In this document: piece after piece, positions 7,791 to 15,341 of the stretch
How the letters are laid out: every line of letters starts with the position of its first letter
Numbering within the stretch: the stretch's first letter is position 1
NCBI RefSeq assembly: GCF_013378445.1
Contig: NZ_JABXYK010000004.1
Span: forward strand, 367,097-431,096
Direction of reading: 5' to 3'
DNA: 64,000 nucleotides
Origin: Mycoplana rhizolycopersici
GTDB taxonomy: Bacteria; Pseudomonadota; Alphaproteobacteria; Rhizobiales; Rhizobiaceae
Program-made: the position numbers and the translations under genes
Notes under the pieces: generated by a model
The model's input: only the letters and a program-made list of their open reading frames with translations
Told to the model about the DNA's origin: nothing
Database searches by the model: none

Positions 7791-8906
7791 ATGATCATCA
7801 AGGACATCAGGGCCAGCCTGCACGGTTTCTCGATTGAAATTCCGCTGCTCGAAGGGCGCGTTCAAGGCTATGGCCGTGAAGAGCAGACCCATTTCGTCTT
7901 CTGCCAAGTGGAAACGGACGAAGGCATCGTCGGCTACGGGCTGACGGGCCATTTCCTGTCGCGCGCCGTCGTCGTCGCGCTCGAAAAGCACGTGCTTCCC
8001 TGCGTCAGGGGCATGGATGTGCGCGACCTCGAGAAGATCCACCAGCGCGTCTGGCAGAAGCTAAACCCCCGCGCCATGAGCGGTACCATTTCCATGGCGC
8101 TCTCCTGCCTCGACATCGCGCTCTGGGACATCATCGGCAAGGCGGAAGGCCGCTCGATCGCCGCGATGCTCGGCGGCGCGCGCGACAAGGTGCCCTGCTA
8201 TGTCACCTTCGGCTTCCCGCAATATGACATGGACCTCTTGGGCGAGGCCGCGAAACTCCATGTTTCCAATGGCTTCCGGGCGCTGAAGTCGGTCGTCGCG
8301 GTCGACAAGGGCGGCTGGCGTGAGGATGTGCGGCGGGTGAAGGCGATCCGAGACGCGGTCGGCGCCGACATCGACCTGATGATCGACGCCAACTATCTCT
8401 TCAACCCTGTCGAGGCGAAATATCTCTGCCGGGAGATCGAGGACTGCGGCATCACCTGGTTCGAGGAGCCGCTGACGCAGAACGATGCGCGGGCCTTGGC
8501 CGACCTCCGGCGCTCTACCAAAATACCTTTGGCCGCCGGCCAGATGGAGGGACACCGCTGGCGCATGCGGGAGTTCGTCGAGCACCAGTCGCTCGACATC
8601 CTTCAGCCGAACGTCACCTATTGCGGCGGCTATACCGAGGCCCGCAAGATCGCGCATCTCGCGCAGATCTACAACATGCCGATCGCCAATGGCGGCGGCT
8701 GGCCGCTTTTCAACATGCATCTCCTGGCCGGCATGATGAACGGCTGGATCGTCGAATGGCATCTCGGCATGGTCGCCGTCGGCGAAACGCTCTTCACCGA
8801 TGCGCCAAAGCCGAAGGATGGCTTCATCGAGATCCCGAACCGACCGGGGCTCGGCCTGACGCTCGACCAAGACGCGTTCCGGGAGACGCGCGTGGCCCTC
8901 GACTGA
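7791..8906 (+). CDS. Mandelate racemase/muconate lactonizing enzyme family protein with altered active site
   Basis: A 371-residue enolase-superfamily protein. The capping domain and barrel are recognisable, with LALWDIIGKAEGRS-type text before the barrel and metal-ligand strands LMIDANYLF (Asp) and WFEEPLTQND (Glu). Two positions look unusual for the mandelate-racemase subgroup: the third ligand region reads AAGQMEG, with Gln where AGE is normal, and the strand that normally carries a catalytic His reads IANGGGWPLFNMHL. The protein may bind metal poorly, use other residues, or belong to a divergent subgroup. GGGGAGGG precedes the ATG. It begins a rightward unit that continues into the second transporter. 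Confidence 0.85.
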   Translation: MIIKDIRASLHGFSIEIPLLEGRVQGYGREEQTHFVFCQVETDEGIVGYGLTGHFLSRAVVVALEKHVLPCVRGMDVRDLEKIHQRVWQKLNPRAMSGTISMALSCLDIALWDIIGKAEGRSIAAMLGGARDKVPCYVTFGFPQYDMDLLGEAAKLHVSNGFRALKSVVAVDKGGWREDVRRVKAIRDAVGADIDLMIDANYLFNPVEAKYLCREIEDCGITWFEEPLTQNDARALADLRRSTKIPLAAGQMEGHRWRMREFVEHQSLDILQPNVTYCGGYTEARKIAHLAQIYNMPIANGGGWPLFNMHLLAGMMNGWIVEWHLGMVAVGETLFTDAPKPKDGFIEIPNRPGLGLTLDQDAFRETRVALD

Positions 8907-8939
8907 CGGGAAAACTGCCTCGTCCGATCTGGCGATAAA

Positions 8940-8971
8940 ATTGTTGACACTTGACAATGTGGGGGCATAGG
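8940..8971 (+). promoter_or_regulatory. Promoter with overlapping operator before the second transporter operon
   Basis: ATTGTTGACACTTGACAAT (8940-8958) contains ATTGT and ACAAT as outer inverted arms and two TTGACA hexamers. TTGACA at 8944-8949 with CATAGG at 8966-8971 gives a plausible 16-base-spaced promoter about 100 bases before the binding-protein start at 9070. The arms match the ATTGTCWACAAT-type motif at 1625, 1770 and 7722, so regulation by the same factor is likely. Confidence 0.5.
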
Positions 8972-9069
8972 CTTGCCCCGACTGAACTGCCGGAAGCGCC
9001 GCAAGAGTCGAAAGGCATGATCAAACGACCGAACGGGAGGTTCGGCCACAATCTGGGAGGATTTCACCG

Positions 9070-10023
9070 ATGAACAAACTGCATCTCGTCTCCGCCGTCG
9101 CCGCTGCCGTTTTGGCCGGCGGGTTGACGGCCGCTCAGGCCCAGGAATACCCTGTCGATACCGTGACGCTCGTCACCCATTCCAGCCCCGGCGGCGGCAG
9201 CGACGTCTTCTTGCGCGAACTGTCGCGCTATCTGTCGCCCTATCTCGGCGCCAACGTCATCGTGGAAAATGTCAGTGGCGGCTCGGGCGCCAAGGCGATG
9301 GCACAGCTTGCGCAGGCGCCGGCCGACGGCTCGATGTTCTATGCCACGACGCCGACCTTCATCTACACGTCGCTGCTCTCCGACCCGGAATACAAGTATA
9401 CAGACCTCGAGCCGCTGGTGAACTTCTTCATCGACCCGGAGGTGATCTACACCTCCGCCAAGGGCCAGTTCAAGACGCTGGAGGACGTCATCCAGTACGC
9501 CCGCGACGGCCGCGGCCAGTGGGGTGCGGCCAACCCGGCATCGCTGGAGCGCCAGGCGCTGGAGCAGCTGAAGGCGGCAGCCGGCGTCAACGCGGCGGTG
9601 GTTACGCATGAAGGCGGCGGCGACATGATGATCAACGTGCTGAACGGCACGCTGCAGATCGGCGTCGGCGAGGTGCAGGAAATCCAGTCGCAGATCGAGG
9701 CCGGAGAACTCAGGCTGCTCGCCACCTTCAGCGACAAGCGCCTCGACGCCTTCCCCGACCTGCCGACTGTCAAGGAAGCCGGCTACGACGTGGTGGTACG
9801 CAAGTTCCGCGGCCTTGCCGGCCCGAAGGGCCTGCCGGAGGATGTGATCGCCGCCTGGGAAGCCGCCACGCAGAAGGTGCTCGCCGACCCGAAATACAAG
9901 GAAGCCTATGAGGGCGCCAATCTCCGCGCCGAATTCATGCCCCATGCCGACTACGTCAAGTTCATCGAGACCTTCGGCACGGAGACGGCTGACTTCCTGA
10001 AGAAGACCGGCGTCATCGAGTAG
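9070..10023 (+). CDS. Second tripartite tricarboxylate transporter, substrate-binding protein (TctC family)
   Basis: A 317-residue periplasmic binding protein with an ordinary Sec signal peptide (hydrophobic core SAVAAAVLAGGL, cleavage near AQAQE), unlike the twin-arginine-like signal of the first copy. The mature start EYPVDTVTLVTHSSPGGG and the GLAGPKGLPEDVIAAWE stretch in the C-terminal half are family features. GGGAGGA lies before the ATG. The sequence differs clearly from the TctC at 1879, so this is a second uptake specificity and not a recent duplicate. A hairpin and then TctB and TctA follow. Confidence 0.92.
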   Translation: MNKLHLVSAVAAAVLAGGLTAAQAQEYPVDTVTLVTHSSPGGGSDVFLRELSRYLSPYLGANVIVENVSGGSGAKAMAQLAQAPADGSMFYATTPTFIYTSLLSDPEYKYTDLEPLVNFFIDPEVIYTSAKGQFKTLEDVIQYARDGRGQWGAANPASLERQALEQLKAAAGVNAAVVTHEGGGDMMINVLNGTLQIGVGEVQEIQSQIEAGELRLLATFSDKRLDAFPDLPTVKEAGYDVVVRKFRGLAGPKGLPEDVIAAWEAATQKVLADPKYKEAYEGANLRAEFMPHADYVKFIETFGTETADFLKKTGVIE

Positions 10024-10037
10024 TCCCTTCTGCGCCC

Positions 10038-10071
10038 GGACGTGGCACGGCCCACCGAGCGTGCCGCGTCC
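10038..10071 (+). other. Intercistronic hairpin after the second binding-protein gene
   Basis: GGACGTGGCACG (10038-10049) pairs with CGTGCCGCGTCC (10060-10071) with one mismatch and a 10-base loop. No T-run follows, and the TctB gene begins about 60 bases later. As at 2895-2920, it probably protects the 3' end of the binding-protein message or reduces readthrough. Confidence 0.6.
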
Positions 10072-10132
10072 GCTTTCGCCCCAAGTCCAGAGCCGCGTTT
10101 TCCCAACGCGCCGTCTTCCATGTGAGGCTGTC

Positions 10133-10624
10133 ATGCTAACCCGGGATTTCGTCGGCGGTGTCGCGTCTATCGCAATCGGTACCGTCTATCTCTATTTCGC
10201 CTATCAACTGCGCATCAGCGCGCTGGACGACAGCATGGGGCCTGGCGGTCTGCCGCGCGTCTATGGCTGGCTTCTCGTCGGGCTCGGCGCGGTCCTGACG
10301 ATCCAAGCGATCGTGTCGCGACGCATGGCCATGGCGAGCGATGCGACCGGCGGAAGGGACGAGTGGGACGGGCAGGGGCGCAAGATCCTCCACGCCGCTG
10401 GCCTGCTCGCAATCGGTACCGGCTATGTGCTTGTCATCGAGACGCTCGGCTACCTGCTCTCCGTCGCCGTCCTGCTTCTCGTGACGACGCTCTATCTCGG
10501 TGCCGGCAACAAGGGCCGCGCCCTTGCGGTGGCGGTGCTCGGCGCAGTCTTCCTCTGGGTGATGTTCGTCATCGTGCTGGGCGTGCGCATGCCGTCCGGC
10601 GTTCTCGCCAGCCTCGGCCTCTGA
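10133..10624 (+). CDS. Second tripartite tricarboxylate transporter, small membrane subunit (TctB family)
   Basis: A 163-residue membrane protein with four hydrophobic segments, beginning with FVGGVASIAIGTVYLYFAY. The DSMGPGGLPRVYGW stretch after the first segment is typical of TctB (compare the common GxGFFP-type loop). The start at 10133 is preferred over an upstream in-frame ATG at 10061 because the upstream part falls in the intercistronic hairpin and is not hydrophobic. It lies between TctC and TctA. Confidence 0.85.
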   Translation: MLTRDFVGGVASIAIGTVYLYFAYQLRISALDDSMGPGGLPRVYGWLLVGLGAVLTIQAIVSRRMAMASDATGGRDEWDGQGRKILHAAGLLAIGTGYVLVIETLGYLLSVAVLLLVTTLYLGAGNKGRALAVAVLGAVFLWVMFVIVLGVRMPSGVLASLGL

Positions 10625-10644
10625 CGGTCCCGGAGTTCTCATCC

Positions 10645-12159
10645 ATGGAAACGCTCACCCACACCGCGGCCTTCCTGCTCGACTGGCACGTGATCCTCGC
10701 CGCCCTGATCGGCGTCACCTGGGGCATCATGGGCGGCGCACTGCCCGGCATCTCGCCGTCGATCACGATGGCGCTGCTGCTGCCCTTCACCTACACGCTT
10801 GATCCGACGAGCGCGATCGTCCTGCTCGCCTCCACCTATATCGGCGCCGAATATGGCGGGTCCGTTCCGGCGATCCTGATCCGCACGCCCGGCACCAATG
10901 CGGCGGCGGCGACCGTCATCGACGGCTACGAGATGAACCGGCAGGGCAAGGCCGGGCTGGCGCTCGGCATCTCGCTCTATTCCGGCGTGATCGGCAGCCT
11001 CTTCGGGCTCGCGATGCTGATGACGCTGTCCGGCCCGCTGGCGCAGGTGGCACTCGCCTTCACGCCGATGGCCTATTTCGCGCTTGGCATCCTCGGTCTC
11101 TCGGTCATCGCGACGCTGTCGGGCGAAAATCTCGTCAAGGGCATGATCGCGGCAATCCTGGGCCTGATCATCGCCACCATCGGCAGCGACCCGGTCACCG
11201 GCGGCACGCGCTTCACCTTCGGCTCGGCCGAGCTTCTCGGCGGCATCGAGCCCGTTATGATCATGGTCGGCCTCTTCGCCATGAGCGAGCTTCTGGTGCA
11301 GGCTTCCAAGCGCGGACAGGACGAGCGTGTGACCTCGCGGCCGCGCATCCAGTTTCCCGACTGGCCGCTCGCAAAAAGGCTCATCCCGGCGCAGATGATC
11401 GGCAACGGCATCGGCACCTTCGAGGGCGTCATGCCGGGTGCCGGTGGCACCATCGCCTCCTTCATGGCCTACAACGAGGCGCGCCGCTGGTCACGCTACC
11501 CGGAAGAGTTTGGCAAGGGCTCGCCGGAAGGCATCGCCGCCCCCGAGACCGCCAACAATACGGTCGCCGAAACCGCGCTCGTGCCGCTCTTGTCCTTCGG
11601 TATTCCGGGCTCGAACTCAACGGCGATCCTGCTCGGCGGCTTCCTCATCCACGGTATCGTGCCGGGTCCGATGCTGTTCCAGAAATCCGGCGAGGTGGTC
11701 TACGGCCTCTATGCCGGCCTCTTCACGGCGGCGATCGGCCAGCTTCTCATCGGCATGGCTATGCTTCCCGTCTGCATCTGGCTCGTCAACCGGCCGCGGC
11801 CCTATCTCAATGCCTTCATCTTCGCGCTGATCCTCTCCGGCATCTATTCGATCCACAACGAGGCCTTCGATCTCGGCATCATGATCGCGGCCGGCGTGCT
11901 CGGCTTCTTCATGCGCATGCTGCGCTTCCCCTTCCTGCCGACCGTTCTTGGCCTCGTGCTCGGCTATCTGGTGGAGAGCAATTTCCGCCGTTCGCTGGTG
12001 CTTTCCGGTGACGACTGGATGATCTTCGTCGACGACCGGATCTCGCTCGGCCTGCTGATCCTCTCCTTCCTGTTCATCGGCGGCTCGATCGCCAAGCGCG
12101 TCTACGACATGCTGCGCCACCGCCCGTCCGCGACCTTTTCCGAAAATGCCGAAAGCTGA
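10645..12159 (+). CDS. Second tripartite tricarboxylate transporter, large membrane subunit (TctA family)
   Basis: A 504-residue polytopic protein with TctA signatures: GIMGGALPGISPSITMALLL, GAEYGGSVPAILIRTPGTN, GTFEGVMPGAGGTIASFMAY and LLSFGIPGSNSTAILLGGFL. The ATG at 10645 lies 20 bases after the TctB stop with GGAG upstream. The open frame extends further upstream through TctB in another frame, which is not coding. It completes the second transporter and is followed 16 bases later by the second MmgE/PrpD gene, so transport and catabolism share an operon. Confidence 0.92.
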   Translation: METLTHTAAFLLDWHVILAALIGVTWGIMGGALPGISPSITMALLLPFTYTLDPTSAIVLLASTYIGAEYGGSVPAILIRTPGTNAAAATVIDGYEMNRQGKAGLALGISLYSGVIGSLFGLAMLMTLSGPLAQVALAFTPMAYFALGILGLSVIATLSGENLVKGMIAAILGLIIATIGSDPVTGGTRFTFGSAELLGGIEPVMIMVGLFAMSELLVQASKRGQDERVTSRPRIQFPDWPLAKRLIPAQMIGNGIGTFEGVMPGAGGTIASFMAYNEARRWSRYPEEFGKGSPEGIAAPETANNTVAETALVPLLSFGIPGSNSTAILLGGFLIHGIVPGPMLFQKSGEVVYGLYAGLFTAAIGQLLIGMAMLPVCIWLVNRPRPYLNAFIFALILSGIYSIHNEAFDLGIMIAAGVLGFFMRMLRFPFLPTVLGLVLGYLVESNFRRSLVLSGDDWMIFVDDRISLGLLILSFLFIGGSIAKRVYDMLRHRPSATFSENAES

Positions 12160-12175
12160 CCCAGAAAGCTGACTT

Positions 12176-13549
12176 ATGACGAATGACAACACCAAACCCT
12201 CCGTGTCGCAGCGCCTGGCCGCCTGGGGCGCCACGCTCCGGCCGGACGACCTGCCGCCGGCGACCCTTTCCAAGAGCCGCGACATTCTGGTCGACATCAT
12301 CGGCCTCTGCATCGCCTCACGTGGAACCGACTATGTCGCTGCCGCAAAGGCCGCCGCTGAGCCGGGCGACCATATCATCGTCGGCCACGCCGAACGCGTC
12401 TCGGCCTCGAGTGCGGCGCTTGTCAACGGCACGGCGGCGCATGGCGAGGATTTCGACGACACCTTCGAGGGCGGGCCGGTGCATTCCGGAGTCGTCGTCG
12501 TGCCGGCGCTGCTCGCCGCCGCGCAGAAATATCATCTGACCAACGACCGGGTCATGCTCGGCATCGCGGTCGGGACCGAGGTGCTCTGCCGGCTGGCGCT
12601 GACGCTGCCCAAGGCCGTGCACAAGGCGGGCTTTCATCCGACCGCTGTGCTCGGCACTTTCGCCGCCACTTTCGGCATCGCGGTGGCGCGGGGCGCGTCT
12701 GAAAAGGTCATCGTCGATGCGCTCGGTATTGCCGGCTCGATGGCGTCGGGCATCATCGAATATCTCGGCGACGGAAGCTGGACCAAGCGCATGCATCCCG
12801 GCTGGTCGGCGCAGTCGGCGCTGCGCGCCGTCGCCATGGCGGAGGCGGGCTTCTTCGGCCCGCGCCAGGTCTTCGAGGGCACGCACGGCGCCTTCAAGAC
12901 CTTCGCCCCGTCGATCGAGCCGAAGACCGACCGGCTGTTCGACGGCCTCGGAAAGACCTTCGTGATGGATGGCATCACCTTCAAGCCCTATCCCTGCGGC
13001 ACGATGGTGCAGCCCTATATCGACGTCGCCATGAAGCTGCGGGCGCGAAACGTTCCGCTCGACGGTATCAAGCGCATCGTCTGCAAGACGGCGGAAGGTA
13101 TCGTGCATCGTCTCTGGGAGCCGATCGAGCTGAAGCGCCGGCCGCCCACGGCCTATGCCGCCAAGTTCTCGACCCCCTTCGGCGTGGCGCTCGGCCTCGT
13201 GCGCGGCCATGCCGATCTCGGCGACTTCACCGAAGAGGCGATCCGCGATCCGGAGCTGCTGCGCCTCTGCGAGGTCGTCGATTTCGAGATCGATCCCGAC
13301 AATCCCTATCCGGCCGCCTTCACCGGCCATGTCCGCATCGAATACCAGGACGGCCGCATCGAGGAAGTGGAACAGGGCCATATGCGCGGCGGCGTCGAGG
13401 ATCCGCTGACGCGGGCCGAGATCGACGTGAAGTTCCACGCGAACGTCGCCTTCGGCGGACATGGGAACGCGAGTGCATTGCTGGCGGCCTGCGATGCCAT
13501 CGCGTCGATGAAGGGCGGACATGAGATGATTGCGGAGCTTGCAAAATGA
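12176..13549 (+). CDS. MmgE/PrpD family protein (second of three)
   Basis: This 457-residue protein has the family stretches DIIGLCIASRG at the N-terminal helical domain, VNGTAAHGEDFDDTFEGGPVH, GFHPTAVLGTFAATFG and TFKPYPCGTMVQPYID with the conserved basic/polar residues. It is more divergent from the first and third copies than they are from each other (those share FGTMTKPxHxGR, absent here), so it probably handles a different intermediate. It sits between TctA and an SDR gene whose ATG overlaps its stop (ATGA at 13546-13549). Confidence 0.9.
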   Translation: MTNDNTKPSVSQRLAAWGATLRPDDLPPATLSKSRDILVDIIGLCIASRGTDYVAAAKAAAEPGDHIIVGHAERVSASSAALVNGTAAHGEDFDDTFEGGPVHSGVVVVPALLAAAQKYHLTNDRVMLGIAVGTEVLCRLALTLPKAVHKAGFHPTAVLGTFAATFGIAVARGASEKVIVDALGIAGSMASGIIEYLGDGSWTKRMHPGWSAQSALRAVAMAEAGFFGPRQVFEGTHGAFKTFAPSIEPKTDRLFDGLGKTFVMDGITFKPYPCGTMVQPYIDVAMKLRARNVPLDGIKRIVCKTAEGIVHRLWEPIELKRRPPTAYAAKFSTPFGVALGLVRGHADLGDFTEEAIRDPELLRLCEVVDFEIDPDNPYPAAFTGHVRIEYQDGRIEEVEQGHMRGGVEDPLTRAEIDVKFHANVAFGGHGNASALLAACDAIASMKGGHEMIAELAK

Positions 13550-14301
13550 ACCCGAACGATCTTCAGGGCCGCGTTGCCCTCGTCACCGGTGCCTCGCGCA
13601 ATATCGGCCGCGCCATCGCCGTTGCCCTTGCAGGGCGTGGAGCCGACATCGTCGTGCATGTGGCCAACGACACGGCCGCTGGCGGCGAGACCGTCGCGAC
13701 CGTTGAGGCGCTCGGGAGACGGGCAGTTCTGGTCATCGGCGACCTGTCGGACCCCGACGTGGCGGCAAGGGTCGTGCGGGATGCGGCAGACGCCTTTGGC
13801 AGGCTCGACGTCGTCGTCAACAATGCGGCGATCCGTCCGGAAGGTGCCTTTGCGGAGATCACCTATGCCGAGTGGCGCAAGGTGATGGGCGTCGCGCTCG
13901 ATGCGGTCTTCCTCGTCTCGCAGGCAGCCCTTCCGCATCTGGAACAGAGCGACCAGGCGGCGATCGTCAATCTCGGCGGCCTGACCGGCCATACGGGCGC
14001 GGCGCACCGGACGCATGTCATCACCGCCAAGGCCGGCGTGGTCGGGCTGACGAAGGCGATGGCGCACGAGCTTTCGCCGAAGGGCATCACCGTCAACTGC
14101 GTCGCGCCGGGCCTGATCGAAACCGTGCGCATCAGCAATGACGGGGCGGCGCCGAAGCATCACGGCAACCGCAAGAACCTCGTCGGCCGGCAAGGTCGAC
14201 CGGAGGAGGTCGCCGAGGCGGTCGCCTATCTCGCCGGGTCGGGCGGACGCTACGTCACCGGCGAGACGCTGCATGTCAACGGCGGTGCCTACCTGTCATG
14301 A
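13546..14301 (+). CDS. Short-chain dehydrogenase/reductase family protein lacking the catalytic Ser and Tyr
   Basis: A 251-residue classical-length SDR. The dinucleotide motif GASRNIGRA and NNAAIRP are intact, and the C-terminus RYVTGETLHVNGGAYLS is typical. The catalytic centre is not: the usual Ser strand reads IVNLGGLTG and the usual YxxxK motif reads VITAK (residues just before AGVVGLTKAM), so Ser and Tyr are both replaced while Lys remains. It may be a non-redox SDR, such as a dehydratase or epimerase, or a regulatory nucleotide binder. It overlaps the genes on both sides by ATGA, so it is translated with them and is not a dead gene. Confidence 0.88.
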   Translation: MNPNDLQGRVALVTGASRNIGRAIAVALAGRGADIVVHVANDTAAGGETVATVEALGRRAVLVIGDLSDPDVAARVVRDAADAFGRLDVVVNNAAIRPEGAFAEITYAEWRKVMGVALDAVFLVSQAALPHLEQSDQAAIVNLGGLTGHTGAAHRTHVITAKAGVVGLTKAMAHELSPKGITVNCVAPGLIETVRISNDGAAPKHHGNRKNLVGRQGRPEEVAEAVAYLAGSGGRYVTGETLHVNGGAYLS

Positions 14302-15341
14302 AACTTGCGACCAACCTCACGCTTGCCGGCGGCATCGCGACATCGGCGGTCGTGGGTTGGCTGCTGTCTCTGACGGGCGTTCCGCTCGCCTGGATCCTCG
14401 GCGCGATGGCCGGCAGCGCCGTCTATGCCAACACGATCGGGCTCGGCTGCAAGACGAAATATGCAAGGCGTCTCGGCCAGCTCCTGATCGGGGGCGCGAC
14501 GGCTGCGATCCTGACGCCCGGCATTCTCGGCGAGCTCTGGTCCTTTCTTCCCGCGATGATCGCTGCCGCCTTCGTCGCCAATGCGCTGGGCGTGCTGCTG
14601 GCCCTTCCCCTCCAGAAGATCGCCGGCGTCGACCGCAAGACCGCGCTGCTCTCGACCCTGCCCGCCGGCATGTCGGAAATGGCCTCGCTCGCGCGCGAAA
14701 CCGGGGCGCAGGCGGATGTGGTCATGGTCGTGCACACGCTGCGCGTGGTGATGATCGTCGTGCTGGTGCCCTTTCTCTTCGGCATCGACCGCAGTGCCGT
14801 CGCCGCTGCGATCGATCCGCAGGCAAGTTTGGTGGCGCTTGCCGCATGCGTGGCGGGCGGTCTGGTTCTTTCGGTGGTCACCGGGAAGCTCGGCGTGCTG
14901 AACCCCTGGGTCATCATGCCGATGGCGATCGGCATCGCGCTGGTGTCGATGAACGTCTCCATCGCGGCGATGCCCTCCTGGCTGATCGTTGGCGCACAGG
15001 TGCTGATCGGTTTCTCGCTCGGCGCACGGCTGAAGAAGGAGGCTTTCGCGCGCGTGCCGCGTGCCGCACTCGCCGCCTTCATCTGCAGCGGCGGGCTGAT
15101 CCTCATCATGGTCTTCGGTTTCGTGCCGGTGCTCCGCCTCTTCGTCGATGTCGCGCCCGTCTCGCTGGCACTCGGTGTCGCCCCCGGCGGTCTCGGCGAA
15201 ATGATCGCCTCGGCCAAGGCGCTGGGTGCCGCCGCCGCCATCGTCGCCGGCTTCCAGTTCACCCGTTCCTTCCTCACCAACATCATCGCGCCGCCGCTGC
15301 TTGTGCGTTTCGCGGCCAGTCCGAAAGGCAAAGACCCATGA
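14298..15341 (+). CDS. AbrB-family integral membrane protein
   Basis: A 347-residue polytopic membrane protein with two related halves, as in the gram-negative AbrB-duplication family. Each half has an LxGVPLAWILGAMAG-like or GVAPGGLGEMIASA-like element; both are visible here (residues near 25-45 and 290-310). The function of the family is poorly known; members often sit beside tripartite tricarboxylate transporters and catabolic genes, as here, so carboxylate transport or efflux is a reasonable guess. It overlaps the SDR upstream and the tartrate-dehydratase-like gene downstream by ATGA. Confidence 0.8.
   Translation: MKLATNLTLAGGIATSAVVGWLLSLTGVPLAWILGAMAGSAVYANTIGLGCKTKYARRLGQLLIGGATAAILTPGILGELWSFLPAMIAAAFVANALGVLLALPLQKIAGVDRKTALLSTLPAGMSEMASLARETGAQADVVMVVHTLRVVMIVVLVPFLFGIDRSAVAAAIDPQASLVALAACVAGGLVLSVVTGKLGVLNPWVIMPMAIGIALVSMNVSIAAMPSWLIVGAQVLIGFSLGARLKKEAFARVPRAALAAFICSGGLILIMVFGFVPVLRLFVDVAPVSLALGVAPGGLGEMIASAKALGAAAAIVAGFQFTRSFLTNIIAPPLLVRFAASPKGKDP

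Noticed and set aside
9070..12159. Treating the second transporter as a recent duplicate of the first
   Set aside because: The binding proteins and membrane subunits differ at most positions and in signal peptide type, so they are not a recent duplication.
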